Both the position numbers and the translations under genes were made by a program. This document shows, piece by piece, positions 1 to 5,921 of a stretch of 10,510 bases of DNA; the first letter of the stretch is position 1, and the number at the start of each line of letters is the position of its first letter. Origin of the DNA: DATKBT01 sp035546295 (GTDB lineage Bacteria; Acidobacteriota; Thermoanaerobaculia; Multivoradales; Multivoraceae); NCBI GenBank assembly GCA_035546295.1, contig DATKBT010000117.1, forward strand, positions 1 through 10,510. Reading direction: 5' to 3'. The notes beneath the pieces are model-generated. The model was not told where the DNA came from. It ran no database searches and was given only the letters and a program-made list of their open reading frames with translations.

Positions 1-99
1 GCGATGACGGCGTTGTTGGAGAGCGGCAGGCCGCTGACACCGGAAGGCAAGGCGCGGCTCAAGGAGCTGATCGATCGGGCCGAGGAGGAGGGTCGCTGA
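1..99 (+). CDS. BlaI/MecI-family repressor, C-terminal end (partial)
   Basis: Only the last 32 codons lie in the window, read in frame from base 1 to the TGA at 97-99. The visible tail contains SGRPLTPEGKARLKELIDRA, a short hydrophobic segment, a 'LTPE' turn and then a charged amphipathic helix. This is how BlaI/MecI/CopY-type winged-helix repressors usually end, where the C-terminal helices form the dimer interface and contain the region cleaved on induction. The assignment rests mainly on context: the stop is one base before the start of an M56 (BlaR1-type) protease gene, and BlaI-M56 is a very common gene pair. The DNA-binding N-terminal part is outside the window. The end of this gene also supplies the Shine-Dalgarno site of the next gene (purine run at 81-92). 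Confidence 0.75.
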   Translation, partial: AMTALLESGRPLTPEGKARLKELIDRAEEEGR

Positions 100-100
100 G

Positions 101-2491
101 ATGAAGGACCTGCTGTTGCATCTCCAACCGGGCGCCGACGCAGTCGTCGCGCTCGGCTCCTCGGCCGTGCTGCGCGCGACCCTGCTCCTGGCGGGCGTCG
201 CCGTCCTGGCCTGGCTCGTGCGGGCTCGCAGCGCCCGCACGAGACATGCTCTGTGGAGCGTGACGCTGGCGTCGCTGTTGACGCTGCCGGTCCTCGGCTG
301 GGTCCTGCCGGCGATTCCCGTCGCGGTGCCGTTCGCGCAGGGCGGCGAGGGCTCCGCCGCGCGGCACTTCTCGACGGGGTGGGTCGACGCAGAACCCGCG
401 GTGGCGACCGCGGCCGACCTGTCGCGGTCCGCAGAGCGCAAGGCGGAGCACTCGCACGCGGTCGCCCAGACTGGCGGCGAAGGGGTGCGAGCTCGCTCCA
501 GCGCTGCGGCTGCATCCGCGCCGTCGACGCCGGTGCCCTCGCTGCCGATCTCGGCGATCGTCCTCCTGGTCTGGCTCGGCGGCGCGGCCGCCGGCTGCTT
601 CGGACTGTGGCTCGGGCTGTGGCGCGCGCACCTCGCGGCCCGCCGGGGCTCGCCGGTGGTCGACCCCGCTTGGCGCGAGGCGCTCGTCGAGGCGACCCGG
701 TCGCTCGGAATCGCGCGTCCCGTCGCCCTGCGCACGACCCCGGCCGTCGGCACGCCGATGACGGGAGGCCTGCTGCGGCCGGTCGTGCTGCTGCCGGCGA
801 GCGCCGGCCGGTGGGACGAAGAGCGCCGGCGGCTGGTGCTGCTCCACGAGTTGGTCCACGTCGCACGAGCGGACGCGCTCGGACAGATCGTGAGCCGGCT
901 GGTGGTGGCCCTGTACTGGTTCCATCCGCTGGTCTGGTGGGCGGCGCGCAAGGCGTCGCTCGCCCGCGAGCAGGCGTGCGACGAAGCGGTCCTGGCGCAC
1001 GGCCAACGTCCATCGACCTACGCTCGACACCTGATCGAGCTCGCCGAGCCGGTCGCGCTTCCGCTCCCCGCGATCTCACGGTCGAGCAGGTCCGACCTGG
1101 AGAGGCGGATCGAAGCCGTGCTCGAGCCTAATGCCGGCGGGCGCCGCGGCGTCGCCGTCGCGGCTGCGCTGGGTGGCGCGCTGTGGGCGCTGTCGGTGGC
1201 CGCGATCGCTCCGCGAGCGAGCGGCGAGATCAAGCTGCCGGGGGTGGCGCCGTCGACGGCCGCCATGCTCGAACCGACACCCGGGGTGCCGCTGGCGGTC
1301 GGCGTGCGCGCGCGCGGCGTCGGCGAGACGGCAGCAGTCCAGGAGCCCGCGCCGGCGGGTCGTGCGAGGACCTGCTGGGTCGACGGCTTCCACGGCGACT
1401 TCAGCGGCACCTTCTCGCAGATCAGGGACGACCGGGGCCGAAGCACCTACGAGCGCTTCGGCATCAGCGACGGCGACCTGGTGGTCCAGACCTACCTCGG
1501 CGACGTGCGGCTCTGCCTGCGCGCCCACGATCCGGTGGAGCTCGACGAGGACCTGACCCGGATCGAGTCGATCGGCACCGGCGGCTGGGTGGTGATCGCG
1601 GCCGAGGACGGCGGCGAGGACGGCGGCGCGGCGCAGCAGCTCGAGCTGTGGGCGGGACCCGGCGGGATCGAGCGCCGGTGGACCGTCGACGGCATCGAGC
1701 GCGCCTTCGACGCCGACGCGGAGGCGTGGCGCGACGCGGTGCTGGGCGTGATCGGCCCCCGGTGGCAGATCTCCCAGATCCGCGGGCGGGTCTCGAGCCT
1801 GCGCGGTGAGATCTCGTCGATCCGTGGCCGTGAGAGCAGCCTGCGGGGCGAGATCTCGTCGATCCACGGTCGCGTGTCGAGCATGCGCGGTGAGATCTCG
1901 TCGGCTCGCGGCCGCGAGAGCGGTCTGCGGGGCGAGATCTCGTCGATCCGCGGCGAAGTGTCGAGCATGCGTGGAGAGATCTCGTCGATCCGCGGCCACG
2001 AGAGCAGCCTGCGGGGTGAGATCTCGAGTCTCCGGGGCCGGATCTCGGGCCTGGAGAGCGCCCGGCGCGCCACCCGCGACGAGCAGACCAGGGCGCGACT
2101 CGTCGCAGAGATCGGCGAGGTCGAGGAGGCGATCGACGAGGTCGAGCGCCGGATCGACGAGTACGACGCCGATGCGAGGGTCGCCGAGGTCGAGCAGAGC
2201 ATCGCGGACTTCGACGCCGAGGCGCAGATCCGCGCGATCGAGGAGCGCTCCGGGCAGGACGACGTCGACCAGCGGGTCCGCGAGATCGAGGAGCGGATTG
2301 CCGCTTACGACGCCGATTCGCGGATCCGGGAGGTGGAAGAGCGGATCGCGGCGCTCGACGTCGAGGGCGAGGTGGAGCGCCTCGAGCGGCTGATCGACGC
2401 CGAGGACGCCGATCGTCTTGTCGCCGAGATCGAAGAGCTGCTGGAGGCAGCGGAGGGGCGTCTCGAGCAGGTGCTGCGCGTCTTCCGGTAG
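101..2491 (+). CDS. BlaR1-type M56 metalloprotease receptor with repeat-rich coiled-coil C-terminus
   Basis: This 796-residue membrane protein is a likely signal transducer that triggers cleavage of the co-encoded BlaI-like repressor. Predicted membrane segments lie near residues 17-42, 50-78, 149-175 and 351-371. The zinc protease domain lies between the third and fourth. Its HEXXH motif is H249-E-L-V-H253, and E290 in EQACDEAVL is the likely further ligand, the usual M56 arrangement. BlaR1/MecR1 carry a penicillin-binding sensor after the last membrane segment, but no SxxK-type sensor is visible here. Instead there is a linker (about 372-420), a small domain with C425 and C472 (to about 556), fourteen heptads (557-654) and seven 16-residue repeats (677-788). 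The ligand is unknown. The ATG follows the repressor stop by one base, with GGAGG-type Shine-Dalgarno bases at 82-92. The M56 call is firm; the sensory role of the C-terminus is inferred. Confidence 0.9.
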   Translation: MKDLLLHLQPGADAVVALGSSAVLRATLLLAGVAVLAWLVRARSARTRHALWSVTLASLLTLPVLGWVLPAIPVAVPFAQGGEGSAARHFSTGWVDAEPAVATAADLSRSAERKAEHSHAVAQTGGEGVRARSSAAAASAPSTPVPSLPISAIVLLVWLGGAAAGCFGLWLGLWRAHLAARRGSPVVDPAWREALVEATRSLGIARPVALRTTPAVGTPMTGGLLRPVVLLPASAGRWDEERRRLVLLHELVHVARADALGQIVSRLVVALYWFHPLVWWAARKASLAREQACDEAVLAHGQRPSTYARHLIELAEPVALPLPAISRSSRSDLERRIEAVLEPNAGGRRGVAVAAALGGALWALSVAAIAPRASGEIKLPGVAPSTAAMLEPTPGVPLAVGVRARGVGETAAVQEPAPAGRARTCWVDGFHGDFSGTFSQIRDDRGRSTYERFGISDGDLVVQTYLGDVRLCLRAHDPVELDEDLTRIESIGTGGWVVIAAEDGGEDGGAAQQLELWAGPGGIERRWTVDGIERAFDADAEAWRDAVLGVIGPRWQISQIRGRVSSLRGEISSIRGRESSLRGEISSIHGRVSSMRGEISSARGRESGLRGEISSIRGEVSSMRGEISSIRGHESSLRGEISSLRGRISGLESARRATRDEQTRARLVAEIGEVEEAIDEVERRIDEYDADARVAEVEQSIADFDAEAQIRAIEERSGQDDVDQRVREIEERIAAYDADSRIREVEERIAALDVEGEVERLERLIDAEDADRLVAEIEELLEAAEGRLEQVLRVFR
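1769..2062 (+). repeat. In-gene tandem repeat encoding 14 heptads (42-bp unit, 84-bp super-unit)
   Basis: Residues 557-654 of the M56 protein are fourteen consecutive seven-residue units of the form [I/V/E]-S-[SGQ]-[I/L/M/A]-R-G-[R/E], such as ISSIRGR and ESSLRGE. Position 1 alternates between Ile units and units starting with Val or Glu. The Val/Glu choice itself alternates (V564, E578, V592, E606, V620, E634), giving a 28-residue super-repeat. In DNA the block GAGATCTCG recurs every 42 bases, at 1808, 1850, 1892, 1934, 1976 and 2018. Hydrophobic residues at positions 1 and 4 fit coiled-coil a and d positions. The Ser-rich, Gly-containing outer face and Glu at alternate 'a' positions are unusual for a plain coiled coil. 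Confidence 0.9.
2129..2464 (+). repeat. In-gene repeat encoding seven 16-residue acidic units
   Basis: Residues 677-788 of the M56 protein divide without gaps into seven 16-residue units: 677-692, 693-708, 709-724, 725-740, 741-756, 757-772 and 773-788. Good examples are RVREIEERIAAYDADS and RIREVEERIAALDVEG. Hydrophobic residues fall at unit positions 2, 5, 9 and usually 12, and the last four residues are often D/E-A-D/E. The third unit (709-724) is the most diverged. Sixteen is not a multiple of the heptad, so these are probably short amphipathic helices or a skip-containing coiled coil. Eight residues (EQVLRVFR) follow to the C-terminus. The DNA is less conserved than in the upstream heptad block. 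Confidence 0.85.
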
Positions 2492-2715
2492 AGCCTCCGC
2501 CAGGTGGTTCCCGCCAGGCGGCTTCAGGCGAATGTCGCCGTTGTCGACTTCCCGCCGGCCTGGTCGACCTTTGGGGCGGTGCCCTGGAGTGGCCTCTCGA
2601 CGCGGGCGCAGTCGCGGGTACTGATCCTCTCGACGAGCTGCGATCGAGTGCGGGCACCATGGCTCGAGAGATGCGTCATTCGGCTCCCGCTAGCTATACA
2701 TCGTACCGAGTAGGA

Positions 2716-2727
2716 TATACTTTCTAC
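2716..2727 (+). promoter_or_regulatory. Candidate leaderless promoter (-10 element) of vapBC
   Basis: TATACT at 2716-2721 matches the -10 consensus in five of six positions. It is followed by exactly six bases and then the vapB ATG, so transcription would start at or next to the A of the start codon. There is no good Shine-Dalgarno site; only AGGA at 2712-2715, 12 bases from the ATG. The segment 2691-2727 is strikingly AT-rich for this window. No convincing -35 box is visible. Two similar blocks, TAGCTATAC at 2691-2699 and TAGGATATAC at 2711-2720, lie 20 bases apart and could be antitoxin-binding half-sites. Confidence 0.45.
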
Positions 2728-2940
2728 ATGACGCGCCGTACGACGATCCAGGTCGACGACGAGCTGTTGCGCCAAGCCCAGAAGGCCCTCGGAACCAAGG
2801 GCCTCAAGGAGACTGTGGACCGTGCCTTCGAGGAGGCGATCCGGCGTGATCTCCGCGATCGGCTTGCTCGACGCATCGAGACCGGGACCGGCGTCGACCG
2901 GTCTCCCGAGCTTCTCGCCGAGAGCCGCCCGACTCGATGA
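2728..2940 (+). CDS. vapB: VapB-type antitoxin
   Basis: This 70-residue protein should neutralise the adjacent PIN-domain RNase and repress its own operon. The N-terminus, RTTIQVDDELLRQAQKALG followed by a 'KGLKETVDRAFEEAIRRD' helix, is typical of the short VapB family (a beta strand, then two helices, ribbon-helix-helix-like). The Arg/Glu-rich tail (about 45-70) is the expected toxin-wrapping region. A longer in-frame reading from the ATG at 2659 is open, but its extra 23 residues look non-coding and would run through the promoter-like AT-rich stretch. The ATG at 2728 starts right at the conserved domain, so it is preferred. The TGA overlaps the vapC ATG as ATGA, which suggests translational coupling. 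Confidence 0.88.
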   Translation: MTRRTTIQVDDELLRQAQKALGTKGLKETVDRAFEEAIRRDLRDRLARRIETGTGVDRSPELLAESRPTR

Positions 2941-3353
2941 GCCTCTTCTGCATCGACACCAGCGCCTGGCATCACTCGAGTCGGCCGGAGGTCGCCGGCA
3001 TCTGGCGCCGTCATCTCGAGCGCGACGAGCTGGCGATCTGTGACCAGGTGAGACTCGAGATCCTCTACTCGGCGCAATCGGCCGGAGACTACGACGCCCT
3101 CGGGGAGGAGCTCGCTGGCCTCCGGCCGCTCTCGACCGAGTCATCGGCCTTCGCCCGCGCCCTCGAGGTCCAACGCCGACTTGCGCACAGAGGTGGCCTC
3201 CATCACCGCAGCGTCAAGATCGCCGACCTCGTCATCGCGGCGGTCGCTGAGTCCAGTGGCGCGACGATCCTGCACTACGACGCCGACTACGATCGAATCT
3301 CGGCGATCACGGGTCAGGCCACGCAGTGGATCGTTGCTCGAGGATCGCTGTGA
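2937..3353 (+). CDS. vapC: VapC-type PIN-domain ribonuclease toxin
   Basis: This 138-residue PIN-domain protein is expected to be a Mg2+-dependent RNase that inhibits translation, as VapC toxins do by cutting tRNA or rRNA. The acidic PIN residues are all present: D7 in FCIDTSAW, E41 in the QVRLEIL helix, D97 in KIADLVIAA, and D115/D117 in HYDADYDRI. Length is normal for the family. The toxin therefore looks catalytically intact, and the preceding vapB looks intact too. The ATG at 2937 overlaps the vapB stop by four bases, giving the usual coupled antitoxin-first operon. The RNA target cannot be read from the sequence. Confidence 0.93.
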   Translation: MSLFCIDTSAWHHSSRPEVAGIWRRHLERDELAICDQVRLEILYSAQSAGDYDALGEELAGLRPLSTESSAFARALEVQRRLAHRGGLHHRSVKIADLVIAAVAESSGATILHYDADYDRISAITGQATQWIVARGSL

Positions 3354-3476
3354 CGGATGTCGCGGAGACCGCAGGACTCACCAGGCGTAAAGCGGCGTGA
3401 AGAGCCATGCCTCGACGACGACGAGTACCGAGAGCACTCAAGGCCTGGTCGATTCCATCGCCGAATCGGCAGGCGC

Positions 3477-3488
3477 TACTCTGCTTTC
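3477..3488 (+). promoter_or_regulatory. Candidate leaderless promoter (-10 element) of the propeller-like gene
   Basis: TACTCT at 3477-3482 (a TAnnnT hexamer) is followed by six bases and then a GTG start codon at 3489. This is the same spacing as before vapB and before the RHH antitoxin. No Shine-Dalgarno site precedes the GTG and no clear -35 box is visible. The hexamer itself is weak; the repeated spacing is what makes it credible. Confidence 0.35.
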
Positions 3489-4715
3489 GTGACGATGGGC
3501 AAGCCGGCTGCGGTTGCGCTGATTCTCGGGACGAATCTGTTCGCCTCGTTGGCGAGCGGGTTCACGGAGGGCGCACCCGACCTTCGGCTCGACGGAGAGT
3601 TCGAGGTGGCGTCGAGTGGTCACAGCCCCGGCGTCGCCTTCGGAGCGTCGGGCACGTTCACGGTGGTCTGGAGCGAGCGCGCGGCCTACATGCGTCACTT
3701 TCGCGAGACCGGCGACCCGGGTGGTGAGCCGATGCTCCTGAGCTCAGATGCGACCGAGTTCACGAATGGGCTTCGACTCGCGGGGAACGCGTCTGGCGAC
3801 ATGGTCGCCGTCTGGTCGGGCAAGGAAGGTGGTACGTCGGCGGGGCCAAGGATTCGCGCCCGCCTTCTGCGCGCCTACGAGGCCCCGGTGGGACAACCGA
3901 TCCTGATCTCGGCGACACCGGCCTTCGAACAGATGCCGGCGGTAGGCGTGGGCGACGATGGTGGCTTCGTGGTCGTTTGGCGCGAGGAGGATGAGCTCTG
4001 GGGAAGAAGCTTCGATGCCAACGGCTCACCGTCCGCCGGAGAGTTCGTGATCACACGTGCCGCTGATCCATCGCACCCAGTCGTCGCTTTGGACGCGGAT
4101 GGCGGTTTCCTCGTCTCCTGGCGGGTCAAGGACGACGGTCGCCAAGGACGATCGTCGCTGGTCAGCGGCGTCCTGGCGCGTCGGTTCGACCGGAACCACG
4201 AGCCGACTGGCCCGGAGATTCGAGTCAGCACTCTCGAGGGGACGACAGGGGTCGGGGCCTCAACCGCGAATGGTCGCGCCGCGTTCAGCGCTGTCTTTTC
4301 GACTCGTGATCCAGGGAACCGAGGCGTCTTCATTCGACGGATCTGGACCGACGGTGCACGGCTCGGAGAGCCACTCCGATTCGCGCCGTCCATCGATCCC
4401 GACAGCCCCATTCGGCCTGGCGAGATGAGCTCACCAGCCGTTGCCACGACGACGTCGGGGGACTTCGTCGCCGTCTGGATGACGCAGTTCCCGGAGGGCC
4501 GGCCGATCGGGATGTTCACCCTCGAGGCGACAACGATCGATCGTGATCTCGAGTCAGTCGGCCGCGGGATGAGGGTCTCCCATGGCCACGACGCCAACCT
4601 GTACACCCCCGCTGTGGCGACCAGCGCCGCCGGTTTGGTGGTGCTGGTCTGGGCCGAGCTTCGAGGAGACGAGCTCGGCGCGGTACGCGGTCGGCTCGGG
4701 CGACTGGAGAGGTAA
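3489..4715 (+). CDS. Secreted repeat protein, probable beta-propeller, function unknown
   Basis: The protein is 408 residues from the GTG at 3489; an ATG two codons later (3495) is equally possible. The frame is open up to an ATG at 3357, but the extra N-terminal residues look non-coding and would bury the signal peptide. Residues 3-24 (MGKPAAVALILGTNLFASLASG) read as a signal peptide. The mature part has about seven repeats of roughly 50 residues, built on a 'P-A-V-A-x(4)-G-x-F-V-V-V-W' strand. The strand Trp is visible at 61, 109, 164, 211, 330 and 388, and one unit has lost it. Spacer segments such as GRSFDANGSPSAGEFVI match the 'gRrfdanG' linkers of bacterial propeller-like repeat proteins. 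No catalytic motif or anchor is seen. It follows vapBC by 135 bases and is probably independent. Confidence 0.75.
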   Translation: MTMGKPAAVALILGTNLFASLASGFTEGAPDLRLDGEFEVASSGHSPGVAFGASGTFTVVWSERAAYMRHFRETGDPGGEPMLLSSDATEFTNGLRLAGNASGDMVAVWSGKEGGTSAGPRIRARLLRAYEAPVGQPILISATPAFEQMPAVGVGDDGGFVVVWREEDELWGRSFDANGSPSAGEFVITRAADPSHPVVALDADGGFLVSWRVKDDGRQGRSSLVSGVLARRFDRNHEPTGPEIRVSTLEGTTGVGASTANGRAAFSAVFSTRDPGNRGVFIRRIWTDGARLGEPLRFAPSIDPDSPIRPGEMSSPAVATTTSGDFVAVWMTQFPEGRPIGMFTLEATTIDRDLESVGRGMRVSHGHDANLYTPAVATSAAGLVVLVWAELRGDELGAVRGRLGRLER

Positions 4716-4866
4716 GCCTCAGCCTGGCTCGGGGCTCCGGCGAGCGTAATCGCAGGCACGCGCTCTACGAACAACCGAGTCGGCGCGCACGCTTCTCGAG
4801 CGCCGTGATTCTCGCCTGAACTGCGCGCACCTGGCCCGCCAGGAAGGGCTTCAATGCCGGCGGAGC

Positions 4867-4886
4867 GTTGGCGAGGATCCGCCAAC
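4867..4886. terminator. Candidate hairpin (possible terminator)
   Basis: GTTGGCG (4867-4873) and CGCCAAC (4880-4886) are perfectly complementary, giving a 7-bp stem around a 6-base loop, AGGATC. It is followed by TTCC and a C run, not by a T run. If it is a terminator it is not a canonical intrinsic one. It lies 150 bases downstream of the propeller-like gene. Confidence 0.3.
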
Positions 4887-4900
4887 TTCCCCCCGGTTTG

Positions 4901-4933
4901 CCTCGTGGCCGTGGCTTCGAGCGATCCACGAGG
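4901..4933. repeat. 8-bp inverted repeat
   Basis: CCTCGTGG at 4901-4908 is the exact reverse complement of CCACGAGG at 4926-4933, with 17 bases between. It could form a hairpin or be a dimeric protein-binding site upstream of the AraC-type gene. There is no further evidence for either. Confidence 0.35.
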
Positions 4934-4985
4934 GATGGCGAGGCGAGGCTCGCGCGCCCTCGACCTGCTCGAGGCCGTCCCGTCG

Positions 4986-5014
4986 AGTCACGGGTTCGAA
5001 CCCCGCCGGCCCGC
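4986..5014 (+). other. tRNA 3'-end-like fragment (T arm), no full tRNA
   Basis: CGGG-TTCGAAC-CCCG at 4991-5005 is a textbook T arm: a 7-base loop TTCGAAC closed by four G-C pairs. It is preceded by GAGTCA like a variable loop and followed by CCGGCCCGC like an acceptor 3' strand. No matching 5' acceptor strand, D arm or anticodon arm was found in the preceding 90 bases, and no CCA follows. The best reading is a relic of a tRNA gene end, as is left by integration or rearrangement at tRNA 3' ends. A chance match to this short GC-rich palindrome remains possible. Confidence 0.35.
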
Positions 5015-5045
5015 GGTACGTACGGGATGGTGAGGATCTTCGATC

Positions 5046-5843
5046 ATGTCGGCGACGCCCGCGAGCGATTCCGTCATCCCAGGCCCGGCGGCCGCAGGGA
5101 GCGGCTTTCGTGTTCAACGCCTCGATTACGCGCCCGGGCACCGATTGGCTCCTCATGCCCACGACAGGATCGGGATCACCCTGGTCGTCGACGGTCTGCT
5201 CCGAGAGGTGGCTCACGGCACCGAGGAGGACGCCTCGGCGCTCAGCGTGGTCGTCAAGCCGGCCGGGACGATGCACGGGAACGAGGTTGGTCCGCGCGGT
5301 GCTCGCACGATCCGGGTGGAGATCGTCGACGAGACGCTGCTCCTCGAGGACGCGCACCGTCTCGGCCCGTGGCGCTGGATGCATGCCGGGCCGGGCGTGC
5401 AGCCTCTCCTCGCCATCGGCCGGGCGTTGCTCGATCCGGCGAGCGGCGCCGCTCTCGACGAGATGGTGCTCGAGCTGCTCGGAGAGGTCGCCAAGGCGCC
5501 CACGCCGCGATCCGGGGACGCTCCCGTGTGGATCCGCCGCGCGCGCGAGGCTCTCGACGACCTCGCTCTTTGCGGCATCGAGGTACGCGACCTCGCCGCG
5601 CTGTTGCGGGTCCATCCGGTCTCGCTGACCCGCGCGTTCCGCCGTGCCTACGGGGTTCCCGTCACGACGTACCGGCGCAGGGTGCGCTTGCGCCGTGCGG
5701 CCGAGCAGATCGCGGGCACGGATCGCACGATGTGCGCGATCGCCCACGCCGCCGGCTACTCCGATCAGTCGCACATGTGCCGCGAGGTCCAGGCCACGAC
5801 GGGGTTGACCCCCTCCGGACTCCGCGCGGCGGCCCGAGCGTAG
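5046..5843 (+). CDS. AraC-family transcriptional regulator with N-terminal cupin-like domain
   Basis: This 265-residue protein is a ligand-responsive DNA-binding regulator. Residues about 25-85 look like a small cupin-type barrel: APHAHDRIGITLVVDG carries H37 and H39, and KPAGTMHGNEVGP carries H77, the usual sensing part of short AraC proteins. Residues about 165-262 hold the two helix-turn-helix units. The first is in VRDLAALLRVHPVSLTRAF; the second spans AIAHAAGYSDQSHMCREVQ, with the family's closing 'GLTPSGLR'. The ATG at 5046 has GGTGAGG about ten bases upstream. The serine hydrolase starts 78 bases downstream on the same strand, so that gene is the obvious candidate target, but this is inferred from position only. 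The effector is unknown. Confidence 0.92.
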   Translation: MSATPASDSVIPGPAAAGSGFRVQRLDYAPGHRLAPHAHDRIGITLVVDGLLREVAHGTEEDASALSVVVKPAGTMHGNEVGPRGARTIRVEIVDETLLLEDAHRLGPWRWMHAGPGVQPLLAIGRALLDPASGAALDEMVLELLGEVAKAPTPRSGDAPVWIRRAREALDDLALCGIEVRDLAALLRVHPVSLTRAFRRAYGVPVTTYRRRVRLRRAAEQIAGTDRTMCAIAHAAGYSDQSHMCREVQATTGLTPSGLRAAARA

Positions 5844-5921
5844 CCCGGCCTGTCCGGTTCGATCCGTTCAAGATGCCGCCCGCTCGGTGCGGCTAACGTC
5901 GCGGTCCGAAAGGAGTCCGAC

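Larger units (their letters stand above)
4716..5045 (+). other. Gene-free interval with hairpins and a tRNA-like relic
   Basis: No reading frame here resembles a known protein. Structured elements are CCTGG/CCAGG (4830-4843), a 7-bp hairpin at 4867-4886, an 8-bp inverted repeat at 4901-4933, a tRNA T-arm-like block around 4991-5005 and an 8-bp palindrome GTACGTAC at 5016-5023. The interval should hold the end of the upstream transcript and the promoter of the AraC-type gene, but no clear -10/-35 pair was recognised. GGTGAGG at 5029-5035 can serve as the Shine-Dalgarno site for the ATG at 5046. Confidence 0.6.

Noticed and set aside
59..1030. Minus-strand 323-codon frame opposite the M56 gene
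   Set aside because: Its product is Arg/Pro/Gln-rich with no family features; it is a frame kept open by high GC opposite a clear coding gene.
2686..2694. CCCGCTAGC before vapB matching part of the 17-bp inverted repeat near 10440
   Set aside because: Only nine bases match and they include a self-palindromic GCTAGC; without flanking similarity this is probably chance.
2492..2715. Hidden gene between the M56 gene and vapB
   Set aside because: Short frames on both strands have no family resemblance. Only a short direct repeat CCGCCAGG (2497-2504 and 2511-2518) was seen.
2659..2727. Extension of VapB to the ATG at 2659
   Set aside because: The 23 extra residues precede the conserved start of the domain and would place the AT-rich promoter-like block inside the gene.
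4920..5014. A complete tRNA gene ending at the T-arm-like block
   Set aside because: No complementary 5' acceptor strand, D arm or anticodon stem could be assembled in normal or long-variable-arm form, and no CCA end is present.
4851..5774. Long minus-strand frame opposite the AraC gene, containing a GFEP-type peptide
   Set aside because: It is the antisense shadow of the AraC gene. The GFEP-type peptide is simply the translation of the T-arm-like GGGTTCGAACCC.
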